A stretch of 64,000 nucleotides of DNA, from assembly GCA_029582265.1 (NCBI GenBank), contig CM055834.1, positions 3,410,001 to 3,474,000 of the forward strand. Reading direction: 5' to 3'. Position numbers and translations under genes: made by a program. Positions 43,274 to 55,200 of this stretch are shown in pieces; the stretch's first letter is position 1, and every line of letters starts with the position of its first letter. A model generated the notes under the pieces. It did not search any database, had not been told where the DNA came from, and was given only the letters and a program-made list of their open reading frames with translations. The DNA is from Zoroaster sp. YZ-2022 (taxonomy: Eukaryota > Echinodermata > Asteroidea > Forcipulatida > Zoroasteridae).

Positions 43274-44026
43274 TCAACTCGTTGTCTGTGAAAAAGTAGC
43301 GGGCCAGAGCGACGGCGAAGTTGGTGTTCGAGCTACTGGCCGGTGAAGTCTTGTAAGGTATTGAATGTTTATTTGCTGGTTGTTGTTGCCGTTGTTGTTG
43401 TTGTTGGTTAGTCTGTGGAGAATTTTCTCGAGTCTTCTGATCCTACCGTTTAACTGGGCTTGCCCCTCCTGAAGTTGAACCAGCCTATTAATTATTTGAT
43501 CCCCCTTATGATTCGGAAAAAACCCAATCCCCATCAAAATTTACTATTGTTATTTGGTGAACCCCTTCACCCCCCTCTGCCACCATATCACCCGCTCCTC
43601 TAGCTCCCTCCCCCTCAACATCCCACCCCTCCTCCTCAACATCCCACTCCTCCTCGTCCCCCTCGGCATCCTGCCCATCCTCCTCAGTATCTCGCCTCTC
43701 CTCCACGTCCCCCTCGGCATCCTGCCCATCCTTCTCAGTATCTCGCCTCTCCTCCTTGCCCCCCTCGGCATCCTGCCCATCCCCTTCATTACCGTCCACC
43801 AAAGCACCTACCCCACCATTACCATCTTCTACATCCCTCCCAACCATTCATCAATCCAATTCTCCTCTACCCCATTAGTCCCTCCCAAATTCACAACCCC
43901 CATTTCTATATCAAAATTTATCATATCCTCCAGCTCATCAGCAGGTGGAAAGAAGCCGATAATCTCTGCAGTCTTCCTGCCCGTCTCAATCTGCTTCTTG
44001 GTCTTTTGTTTCTTTGCTGCTGTCGT
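43274..44026 (-). CDS. Unknown protein with acidic repeats and a coiled coil (broken frame)
   Basis: After a TTGTTGGCAG acceptor (exon start 44026) the minus strand encodes a basic stretch (AKKQKTKKQIETGRKTAE) and then EIIGFFPPADELEDMINFDI. A frame change near 43845 leads to an acidic array of DGQDAEGD.EERRDTEE units (45-bp tandem repeats, about 43640-43790). A further frame change or intron near 43530 leads to IINRLVQLQEGQAQLNGRI, a heptad-like coiled coil, and an Asn run. I recognise no family. It could be an element-encoded structural protein or a decayed host exon; low-complexity composition makes the coding claim weak. Confidence 0.35.
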
Positions 44027-44109
44027 CTGCCAACAAAAGGGGAAATAATTGAAAAAAATTAGATTGAGGTGTTGCTGTGAGTATTTATATCTTTTTTGTC
44101 TTTTTGAAT

Positions 44110-44660
44110 AGACCCTATCAGGACTGGGGGGGGGGGGGGGGGGCATGATCTCTTTGATATTTTTTTCTTATGTACCTAAACGATACAACCACATTTTGTG
44201 ACGTTTCCTAATTATTATCTAGGATCATTCACGTAATTGTACTAAAGGGGCATTCTTTGTCAATTGACCTACATGAGAAACCCCCAAAAAACAGATTAGT
44301 TTATGATGTGAGCAACAATCTTTACCAAAAAAATTGTGATGGGCACTCTTATAGTTTTTAAGTTATGAATTTTTGAAGATAGCCTGTCCAGGGAAAGAAA
44401 TCCATTATTGGCATAGTCCTTTCTCTATGGTATTCCATTGTATTTTTTATGGCTATGGCTCTGGTCAGTGATTACGTATAAGCTGGGTTTTACCGGTCCT
44501 TTCTCTATGGTTTTACCATAGAGAAAGGACCTTTCTCTATGGTTTTACCAAGCCTTTAAGTTGTTTATTGAATTTAATTGAAACTTGCCCATCTTATTTT
44601 GACCTGCATATAAAGCACACAATACTATAGATTAGTAGAGCTAGCAAGATGCAGCAAATA
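44110..44660. other. Poly-G run, hairpin and spacer; no gene
   Basis: Starts with a run of about 18 G (44127-44144), then AT-rich sequence carrying the perfect hairpin at 44495-44531 and two further copies of CTTTCTCTATGG. No coding frame supported. Confidence 0.5.
44495..44531. repeat. 16-bp perfect hairpin, 5-nt loop
   Basis: GGTCCTTTCTCTATGG, TTTTA, then the exact inverse. The TTTCTCTATGGTTTTACC motif repeats directly at 44533, and CCTTTCTCTATGG also occurs at 44419. Confidence 0.85.
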
Positions 44661-45004
44661 AACATGAAATGTAACAAAATCATAACTTCAAAGTTCTTGT
44701 CACTTCATGTGCTTCATGTCACTGTTTTGGTTTTATTTTGTCAAATGGGGGTCATTCGAAATCAGGTAGATTGTGCAGTCATATCATTAAGCAAATTCCT
44801 TACATTGGTACTGGTCTTCTTTTGCCTTTTTCCTGTCGTGGATTTGTGCCATATAATTCCTGTCTGCATCGTTTAGAATGGTGCGATCATCTAAATTCAA
44901 GGGAATCAAATGTGAATTAAAAGTATGCTCTCAGTCATGGGCGGGGGATGTGGGTTTGACTGTGCTACCCCAAGACCCCCCCCCCCCCCCCCGTTTACTT
45001 CTAG

Positions 45005-45042
45005 ATTGCATCATGGAGCAGATGGACCATACATCATCACAG
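45005..45042 (+). CDS. Candidate 38-nt internal exon
   Basis: A poly-pyrimidine tract and TTTACTTCTAG acceptor precede it and AG-GTATAA follows. Read in the phase left by exon 32749-32831 it encodes LHHGADGPYIIT and ends phase 1. Support is splice signals and phase only. Confidence 0.25.
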
Positions 45043-45618
45043 GTATAATACAATATAATAACTCTAATAAAATAAATTATCTGTAAATGAGTATTGTACA
45101 GAAACTGAGGTCATTAAATTAGTTTAATTCTTCGAAAAAGGAAAAAAAAGAGATATTTGTTTGTCGTTGTGTCAGAGTTTGTACTGTATAAACGTAGTCA
45201 AAAAATGGAACATAAAAAAATCATTTAAAACAAAAATCCAAGTTTTTATGGAAAAAAAACCCCACTTATTTCTGATTAAAGTTACTTGTGTTTCAAGTAT
45301 TTTTGAATTTTGGACGATTGGACAGCGGGGAATTTGTTTATATTGTCATTTTAAAAATGTTTTTTTTTTTACATGGTGGCAAACGCTTTACACGCGAATC
45401 GAATAGGAAAACGTGTACAAAAAACTCCGTCCCATAGCCTGCGTAGTAAGAAACCGTACAGTGCGCGCGCTGACGTTTGTTTTGGCGCGAGATGCGACTT
45501 TCAATGATTATTTCCAATGCAGTGTTTTGGTGCAGAGAGTGCAACGCTAGAAATATTGACAGCGAAAATGACATGCAATATTAAAGTCTTACAAGCGATG
45601 ATGGCTGATTTATAAATA

Positions 45619-48600
45619 ATGAGTCTACAGTTTCACAAGGAAGCTTTAGAGAAATTGTGCCGTGTCTGTAGAAAATTGAACTCTATCCGTGATTCCAGTA
45701 AACAACAGGCTGAGTGCTGCATCAACTATTCTAAGGAATTGTATGTATGTAATGTTAGTGTTTGGGGGATGATCCTTTGTGTCACCCACGTAAAGTGTGT
45801 TGGAGATGCTGCAGAATTCTAGGATAATACTAGAGGACAGCTCAGCACTAGATGCAACTCATAAATGGCAAAAATATTCCCGAACTGGACAATGTGAAAC
45901 ATGTGATTTGTACAGAAAACAAATAAAGGGAGGTAGGCCAGCAAAAAGAAAACAAGGTCACAATCAACACAACGTAGGACAGAGTAAGCAGACAGTATCG
46001 ACAATCAGCTCTGTTAGGAATTCACAGGTGCCATTTAATCTTGCCCCAACTGAAGAGTCATACTTAGTTTCAGCCAAACTTTGCATTCTAGGCAAAGATC
46101 CTCAAGAGGAAACCCTTTTTACTTGTGTCATTTGCCAGTGCATCATTGGGTCCCCATCAGTGCAGACTCCCTGCGAACATAATTTTTGTTTCCAGTGCTT
46201 GTTCCAGTGGTTTTGTTTCAGAGATGCATATGATGTTCCCTGCCCCACATGTAGATCACATGTAAACTATCATGATGTGACTGTATCCCCTCGAATTTTG
46301 AGGTATCAGTTAAGTACTCTAAACACAGCTTGCATAGATTGTGGAACAATTGGAAAAGTGACCACAATGGCTTCCCATACTTGTCCAAATAAATTCCACA
46401 AACCAGCACAATGCCACTGCAAATTATGTGAGCAACCCCCATCATCACCAAGTCCATCTGAGAACCAGCATCCTTCCCTCACTCAACAAGCAACACAGGC
46501 AGCTGCTACGCTGAAGCATTTTGCCTCTGAGCACAAAAAGGGAACCCCAATTCCATCATTAATTGAAGAAGCAAATGATCGATGGACTTGGTTGAAGCTT
46601 CATTCAAGGCGCGGCTTGGAAGCTCGTCCGAAAACTCTAGGGCGGGTAAGATGAATCAAAATACAATTAATATAAAAACTTGAGGCATCAATTCGAATTC
46701 AAAAACATAAACCATTGTAACTTTTAAAAATGATCTTGATATTCCTTTAAAAGGAGCTTGGTCAGGTAGTCATTTACAATAATTACAAAAGTAGGATGGT
46801 TTAAAGATTATTTAAAAAAAATTAAATAAACAACATGTATATTACTTATTCCTGTATTTAAATTAAAAGCTATATTTTATAAATTAAATGCCACAAATAT
46901 GTATATCCTTTCCTTTTTAAGTTATGTGGTTAAAAAATTACAATGTACTAATTTATTTCTAAACATGCAGCCAGCATTCATACAGAAAGTTACAAAAACG
47001 TCAACACCTAGCGAGCAGCTCAGCAAGGAATCTCGACAGGCTTCCATTGGTGTGATTGACACTGACACGTCGATAGCTATGATGCGAGACTGCCAATTGG
47101 CCTGGGTACAGATCCGGAAAATACGAAGGTATGCTTAACCTACATCCTTGATGAGAAGGGCTGTATAATCAAGTGTGTTCGTGTTGATCCTAATGATGAT
47201 TGCCGTAAACGATCTGATCTGAAAACAATTAATGGAAAATACCTCACTTGTGTATTAATATGCAGCTATTTTGGTAATGTTGGAATAACCTTCTCATCTG
47301 AGAGATCTATGAAAAAGCGTCAAGGTTACCTACTCAAGGACAACCTCGAAGGCTGTCTAGTTACCCTTGTGTTCAATTCTGAAAAAGCGAATGGTAAAGA
47401 TGGTATGGAGACAAAGGACGTTCCATGTGTAATCGTCAAGAATCTTTCATCAATGGTTCTCGACTATTTAGGTAAGTGTACTAGTTTTAACATCGCACAA
47501 ATACAACCAAATTAAATAATTAGAAAATTCCAAAACTAAACTTAAGTTGTTTCTAATCGGTATTTTTACATGTAATTTACTTCCGAAGAAATGGCTCCCT
47601 CACTTGGCATGATAACGTTATCCCAAAGGACCAAATATGGATACAAATTGGAGGCGATAAGGGTGGTAACAGCTTCAAGATGCCATACCAGATTGTTAAC
47701 ACCCATCACCCAAACTCACTCCAGAACACAATCGTGTTTGCATGCTTTGAGGCTGGAGACTCAAAGGCCAATTTGCAGCGAGTGCTTCCGGATGTTATGA
47801 CACAAGTCTCCAATCTAGCCAAGCAGACATGGAGGTAGAAAATTATTTAATTTTTGAAAAGCAAAATTTATGCAAAGTGAAGCCCGGTTCATACTTCACG
47901 CGAATGCAAAAGCGAATTTCAGTGACATTGACAATGAATACACGCTGTTTTTCCATTGTTGACGCAATAAAATTCGCTTTGCTTTCGCATTCGCGTGAAG
48001 TATGAACTGGGCTTAATTGGTTTTTATACTTACAGATTTTAATGTTCTTTTTTATGTGCAATTTCAGGGAACGGACAATGCGTCTCTTTTTCTTCGGCGA
48101 TTATGAGCTGATAACAAAGATGTATGGGATTTGCAGCTGTAATGGTAAGAAAAACAATTACCCTCATAACATCAAAAATTAAGGTTGAATTGTTGCTGTG
48201 CAACATAAATGAATAAAACTCTTTTTAAATTTGTGGATTTTCTTCACTCTTATAGCTCGGTACTGTTGTCTACACTGTGTGGCATCAAAACAAACGATGA
48301 CCGTATCAAAGGAAGAGCGAGGTCCGTCAGAGCCACGTACACTTAAGTCGATTAAAGAAGACTACGCCAAGTATGTTGCTGACGGATCAAGAAAGACTAG
48401 AGCCAAGGATGTGTCACACAGCGTTGTTGCTCAGCAATTAGTGAATATTGAAATTGATCACGTAAGTCTAACTAACACTTTGATTTGAGAATTGCTTGAG
48501 CTGTAAAACATGTAATATTGATTGATTTTGTTTTCTCTACATTATAACAGGTTGTACTTCCTAGCCTCCACATTTCACTGGGTATCTTCAAAAAGATCTA

Positions 48601-48871
48601 TGACATGTTTGAGGAAGAATGTCACAAAATCGATCTTAAGCTTTTCCAGTTACGTGTGCAGAACACAGATGAAGAGGAACTTTTATCTAACAACTTTGAT
48701 CAAAGGTTTGCTGAAGAGTTTCAAAAACAACAACGGAAAATGGACATCGCTGAAAGACGAGAAGAACTGGAGCAGGTTGAGGATGAACTGCCACTCTATA
48801 TTCTCCAAAACAACTTACCACAAGCAGACACGGTGATTCGCGCAGGGATGAGATTCTACGAAAATGAAAAG
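45619..48871 (+). pseudogene. RAG1-like transposase gene, copy C (5' two thirds, with CxxC exons)
   Basis: Plus-strand exons: 45619-46645, 46971-47471, 47589-47834, 48068-48144, 48256-48461 and 48551-48871, each with AG/GT borders. Exon 1 starts MSLQFHKEALEKLCRVC and includes the RING (TCVICQCIIGSPSVQTPCE, HNFCFQC, CPTC) and CIDCGTIGK. Exon 3 has IGGDKGGNSFKM (D1) and FEAGDS (D2). Exons 4-5 encode FFFGDYELITKMYGICSC and then RYCCLHCVASKQ, a CxxC that fits the first zinc half-site of RAG1/Transib. The last exon begins VVLPSLHISLGIFKKIYDM and ends GMRFYENEK. Exon 1 has two frame breaks near 45770-45830 and exon 2 one near 47137. The three 3' exons with HxxxxH and Glu are missing. A MITE sits in the intron at 47880-48014. 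Confidence 0.82.
47880..48014. mobile_element. MITE in an intron of copy C
   Basis: AAGCCCGGTTCATACTTCAC at 47880 is mirrored by GTGAAGTATGAACTGGGCTT to 48014; inner GCGAATGC and GCGAATTT blocks are mirrored too. 135 bp, non-coding. Confidence 0.8.
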
Positions 48872-48899
48872 GTCTGAAATTTAATGTAAGCCAGCACAA

Positions 48900-50560
48900 A
48901 ACAACATTGGCCGCGGGGCCCGACAATTTAGCAAATGTACATAACACAGAAAGCACGTATTCAATGTACATATAGTACATGTACAGTAGTTATTTCCTGC
49001 CTCTTTCTAATGAATTCCTTCCCATAATCCTTTGCATTGCCTTTTTTTCGCGTTAGCGCGAAGCCACAACGGCGTGGGGTCCGGGGCCCGCTGAAGGGCC
49101 CTGGGAAATGTTTAGGTTGTAGATGCTCTCTGGTGCAATCCGAGGCTATTTAGGGGCATATTGCATAACATAATTTGTCACACAAAACAATATTTATTTA
49201 GACATAAAAATATTTCTTGCTTTTCAATTGGTAAGTTTTAACATGTTTACGTGTGCACATGTAATTCTGTCACATTTTTCTCAACTAATATCAAACCCAT
49301 TTTTAAAGATAAAATGGCGTAGGGCCTACAGGACTCATGTTATTATTGTTTTAATTACTGTTTTATTCACCTTACATTGGATTGTTGTTAGTAATTGTAG
49401 CTTTAAACGTGTGAGTGAAGTTAATCGTTTTTTATCAATAATTCAAAGCCAGATATGATCAAAAAAATTCCATGCAATACATTACAATGTACGCCTTGAC
49501 TTATGCCTACTTTAAATTACACTTGACAAAACTATAAATAAAATGGTTCTTACAAACGAAACCCTGCAGTGCAAGCTTCACCCAGGTAAATAGTTTCATC
49601 AAGTATTTTATTGGACAGCAGGTAAGAGCTCTATATTCCAAGTCCACAGTTATTGCGTAAATAAAAAAAAGCTCCGCGAAGATTTAAAAAAACATAGGCC
49701 AGCTGTAAAGACACCTTAGAATTATCCTGGCTCCAGTCTCTTCAAAGTATTTTAAAAGAAAAAGAAACAAGACAACATGCAACCAAAAAGACTGGGTCAC
49801 AAGTTCACATCAAAGAACTGTCTGCCGACTTTGGAACGTTGAACGTATCAATTTGGGATGAGAACCAAGACAAGAGTTGGGGCTATTGTTCACTTGACAA
49901 TGACTGACAGGTTGTGGTTTTACACTCCCAGACCAGGTGACCTTAACCTCTGGACCGGGTTCTTGGCTGGTTTACAAGCTATGTACTGCCTTCATGTACC
50001 CACGAGCTGGCCTGTGGAGACCGTTGGTACTCTGTGTATGCACTTTCACTGGTTCGCGTCAGCGAGTGCTAAATCTATTGTACACGGACGAACAGTCGAA
50101 AATCGGAATAAACAACTGAAAGCCGTGTTCTGCAAGCTACAAGTAACGCATGCTGCGTGCTAAATCTACTGTACGTACTGACGGACAGCGTTTCCATTGT
50201 AATTGTTTGCAAACTTTTACCCCAAAAGTGGTACAAGTACAACTAGATAATCCTTTGATTAATTCTTTGACTACCACTCCTAATTCAAAACGGGTAAACA
50301 GCATGCACGGTAATTTATCCCATCCCATGCTTGGCACATCATTTCATCAAATGATTAATTTTTATGAATCGTTCCTCTTTCTGGCATTCAGCAGCTTTCT
50401 ATTTTTTTTCCTAAGAATTAAACAAAACGGTCAAATTTTGGTAATCATAGACCTGTACATTTCTTCTTGTTTACATAATGTTCATTTAATTTTTTTGATA
50501 AAGGCCTAAGGACAGTTTAACAGCATGTTAGCAGTTTCTCCATGGCAACTAGAATGGCTT
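48900..50560. other. No gene recognised
   Basis: Flank of copy C where the missing 3' exons would be expected. I searched it for NHVHKCC-, SYDDIP- and NEQGGE-like sequence and found none on either strand. Open frames here (e.g. 49858-50163) have no family motif. Confidence 0.5.
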
Positions 50561-50584
50561 GTATCCTTGGGACCGACTTCATTT

Positions 50585-52150
50585 AGAGGATTGATAAGCC
50601 AGCAATTATTTCAGGTATTATAACAATTACAAGGAACATCGACTGTCAATTTAGTGTTTATTTTGGAGGATTGATAAGCCAGCAATTTATCAGGTACTAT
50701 TTTAAAAATTACAAGGAACACCGACTGTCAATTTAGTGTTCATCTTTGAGGATTGATAAGCCAGCAATTATTTCAGGTGTCATAAAAATTAAAAGGAACA
50801 TCGACAGTCAATTTAGTGTTTATTTTGGAGGATTGATAGCCAGCAATTATTTCAGGTATTATAAAATTACAAGGAACACCGACTATCAATTTAGTGTTCA
50901 TCTTTGAGGATTGATAAGCCAGCAATTATTTCAGGTATTATAAAAATTACAAGGAACATCGACTGTCAATTTAGTGTTCATCTTTGAGGATTGATAAGTA
51001 AGCAATTATTTACAGTATTAGAAAACATTACAAGGAACACCGACAGTCAATTTAGTGTTCATCTTGGAGGATTGATAAGCCAGTAATTGATTCAAGTACT
51101 ATACAAATTACAAGGAACACCGACAGTCAATTTAGTGTTTATTTTGGAGGATTGATAAGCCATCAATTATTTACAGTATTAAAAAAATTACAAGGAACAC
51201 TGACAGTCAATTTAGTTTTCATCTTGGAGGATTGATAGGCCAGCAATTATTTACAGTATTTTAAAAACAATTTGGAGGATAGATAAGCCATCAATTATTT
51301 CAGGTAATATAAAAATTACAAGGAACATCGACTGTCAATTTAGTGTTTATTTTGGAGGATTGATAGCCAGCAATTATTTGAGGTATTATAAAAATTACAA
51401 GGAACACCGACTGTCAATTTAGTGTTCATCTTTGAGGATTGATAAGCCAGCAATTATTTCAGGTATTATAAAAATTACAAGGAACATCGACTGTCAATTT
51501 AGTGTTCATCTTTGAGGATTGATAAGTAAGCAATTATTTCAGGTGTCATAAAAATTACAAGGAACACCGACAGGCAATTTAGTGTTTATTTTGGAGGATT
51601 GATAAGCCAGCAATTATTTACAGTATTAGAAAACATTACAAGGAACACCGACAGTCAATTTAGTGTTCATCTTGGAGGATTGATAAGCCAGCAATTATTT
51701 TAAGTATTTTACAAATCACAAGGAACACCGACAGTCAATTTAGTGTTCATCATGTAGGTTTGATAAGCCAGCATTTATTTACAGGATTAAAAAAAAATTA
51801 CAAGGAACACCGACTGTCAATTTAGAATTTACTTTGGAGGACTGATAAGCCATGAATTATTTCAGGTGTCATAAAAATAACAAGGAATACTGACAGGCAA
51901 TTTAGTGTTCACCTTGGAGGATTGATAAACCAGCAGTTATTTCAATTATTTTACAAATTAAAAGTAACACCGACAGTCAATTTAGTGTTTATTTTGGAGG
52001 ATTGATAAGCCAGAAATTGATTCAAGTACTATACAAATTACAAGGAACACCGACAGTCAATTTAGTGTTCATCTTGGAGGATTGATAAGCAGGCAGTTAT
52101 TTCAAGTATTTTACAAATTAAAAGGAACACCGACAGTCATTTTAGTGTTT
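50585..52150. repeat. Minisatellite, about 80-bp unit, roughly 20 copies
   Basis: Each unit reads GGATTGATAAGCCAGCAATT, an A/T spacer, ACAAGGAACACCGAC, then TCAATTTAGTGTTCATCTTG. Starts recur every 77-84 bp from 50585 to 52085. Units differ by scattered changes, and some pairs (Thr TTTGAGG versus TTGGAGG variants) alternate, suggesting higher-order duplication. The array ends about 75 bp before the exon at 52227. Confidence 0.9.
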
Positions 52151-52226
52151 GTTCATCTCGTTGTTCGCAAGGGATGATGTCATTGGCTAGAGCTTAACGG
52201 GAAGAAAACTTAATGCCCATCTGCAG

Positions 52227-55200
52227 ACATCAGAAATGAAGGACGCGTTAGATCCTGCAAAAGTGAATGCTGTCATAGGTAATGTTTCCCTATTTACACA
52301 ATGATTTGTTTTACATGCTGCCATAAAAATATACAATTTTTTAACTGTACTTTAATTTAGCCATTGATAAACATCAATTAAGTCATGTGTTCAATGAGTT
52401 TATATCACTCATTTTGTATGCACTTTTTTCTATTACACAAAATATAAACCACAACTGAGGAAAATTTGTTTAACATTTCCATTTCGATATCTTGGCTTTT
52501 GAATGTGACATTGACATGCACAAGCATTAAACCATGGCAAAAAAGTACATTAATTTTGGCATATACACACATATACTTGTTTGTTTATCATAGCAAGAGC
52601 ACATTGACAAAATCTATCATAACTATCAGTCTGACTGACTATGACTTGTGTAACATAGATAAAATCTGAATCATTGTTTTGAGCTTACATTTACTACATG
52701 TAGGAACTTAATCAGTGTATTTTGTTTTGAATTTTTGTCTTCAGATTTCACTATGAAAAAGTACCGTGGTCGTTCAACCTCCCTCATCAGGCAGTCACTT
52801 GCAAATAAGGTGAAAGAGTTAAATAAGGTTCAGTTTTAAAAGTTTACACCTGTTTTGTTTATATTATTATAATTTTTTTTTTAATTCACTATACACTAAT
52901 TGGTATCTAACTAAATGGTTGCGTTGTGTGACCCGGCTAAAGGTTGTAAGCAATTAATGTGCAAAATTGTTTTTCAAGAAAACTGAGTGTGAAATGTTCG
53001 TTATTTTTCTGCCATTTATAAGTCATTGTATTACAGTTAAATTCTCCACGGGAAAGGAAAAACATGTCTTGGGAGTAATTCTAACAACGGTTATGCCCTA
53101 CTTGCAGGCATGCAACTTTTCAGCTGATCAGCTGATTTCCTCTTTTTTTTGGTTACTCAGCTGTGCCATTAAAAACTGAAAAACATAGTACAAAGTCTGG
53201 CTGTGGCTGGCACTTTCCTTTTTTTTTGGACAAATTTTTCAAAGGAGCCATTTTATCGTTTACGACCTTCTGTTGGGACAAAAAGTTGTACTTTGTGTGC
53301 CCGGAAGAAGGATGTAGAGCCATACCTTCTGGGCACAAGACGATGTTAACAACACAGTGGAATAAGGTGAAATTTTCACAGGTTTATTTTTATACATGTA
53401 TTGTTATTATTAGAAAGTATAGATGCTTCAACAGACCTTTACCCAAAAGTGTATGTATGCACTGGCTTGTATTACCCCGGATCAGCTGATTTCCTCTTTT
53501 TTTGTTTTTCAGCTGTGCCATTGAAAACTGAAAAACACTATATAAATTCTTGCTGTGCATGGCATTTTCCTCTATTTGTTTAACAAAATGCAGCTGCATG
53601 CCTGAATACCAATCTTGTTCCTACTAGAAGGCAATGTACAACACTGGTTATTATCAGATTCTAAAGTTAACTTAAGTTGATATTTAAAAACTAAATTTGT
53701 GTACAGTTGGAACATGTTGCAATCATCTTTGAAACTATTATTTATTTCGTTAAACTGGATGAGGGATGAAATTAACATATGCTGTCAAAAATCAATTATG
53801 TACCTTCCCTTCGTTCCCCAAATTATTATCTGAAAGCCAACTGTGATGTAAGGTTGATGAAGGTAACAATTATCCGGAAAAAAAATTAAGTGCTCTCATT
53901 TTTAATAGAAAGTTTGCACAGTCTTGTCATTGTACCAGAGAGTATTATGTACATTATTTGTTTTTTAACTAAAGTAATTGAAATACTTTTGTATTTAACA
54001 AAAAAATGCCCACCTTGCCATAAAGTTCCACATTCTGTATAAATCATGATTTTTAATATTCAATGTTGCTATAAAACGATGTCAATTGCAGACCAAATTG
54101 TTGGATCGATTGGAATTCTGCCGTCTGTGTTTGAAACGACTTCTTCACATGAGTATGAAAGTTCGCCAGATTTTCGTATGTGAAATTTAGTCTGGTTCTA
54201 ATAACTGCTTATACGTATATCAGGCATTTCACTGGTTGGCAAAAGAGTGACACCGCAACGATGCTAGTTTCTTAAACCCTTGACCAAACAGGAAACCTTT
54301 TGGTTTTGGCCCAAATAAGTTAAACGATAATTTAACTCCTAGTGGTGCTATTTTGTATTTTGGTAATTCATTGAATTTTTATGTTTTTTTAATACTTTGT
54401 TGTTACTGTCATTTATTTTAGCTTATATTTTAGTATGTGTATTTTGGTTCTTTCTACATTGTCTTAGGGAAAACAATAAATCAATACTTTGCTTCAAGAA
54501 CATGATATTTTTCAGCCCTGTATTATTATAACTGTATTTTTTTTGTAGTGGACCACATTTGGTTTTGTAAAGAACTGGTTATATTTTTTCTTTCAAGATC
54601 GCTGTAACTCTAAATCTGAAATGCTCTATGAACTACATAAATAGTTCTATAGAACTCTATAAATAGTTTTATAGAACTCTGTAAATAGTTCTATAGAACT
54701 ACAAAAATTTCTATACAACTCTATAAAAATTTTTTATAGAATTTATATAGATTTATATAGAATTTCTATAAATTTCTATAGATTTCTATAAATTTCTATA
54801 AAGTTCTATAAGTTTTAATTATATGGCTAAAATTTCACTATGTTTTCTATAGAAATTATTTAGATTTCTATATAAACTGTGCATTTTCTATATAATTTTT
54901 TAGAAAAATTACTTTTCTATAGAAATTCTATAAGCCGTATAGTATTTGTATAGAATTTGTATAGAAGTTGTATAGAGGGATTCTATAGTATGTTCTATAG
55001 AATTCTGTATAGAAATTCTATAAAAAATTTTTTTTATAGAATTCTATAGAACTTTTTGGTAAGGGTGTAGCTCTTCCACATTACATATTTTGTGTGCTTT
55101 ACTCCATCTTGTACATGTAAAGTCTATTTTGGTCAACGTTCAACACAAAAAGCCCCTACAAATTCCTCAATCTTACCTGGTGTAGAAGTCATTGTCAGTA

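Noticed and set aside
3980..48871. RAG2-like or Kelch partner next to the RAG1-like copies
   Set aside because: No Kelch repeats or PHD-like pattern were found in any neighbouring frame on either strand.
49858..50163. 101-codon open frame after copy C
   Set aside because: No recognisable motif, no splice or start context, and it overlaps an equally open frame.
50585..52150. CRISPR-like array
   Set aside because: The whole 80-bp unit is repeated, including the would-be spacers, and the context is eukaryotic; it is a minisatellite.
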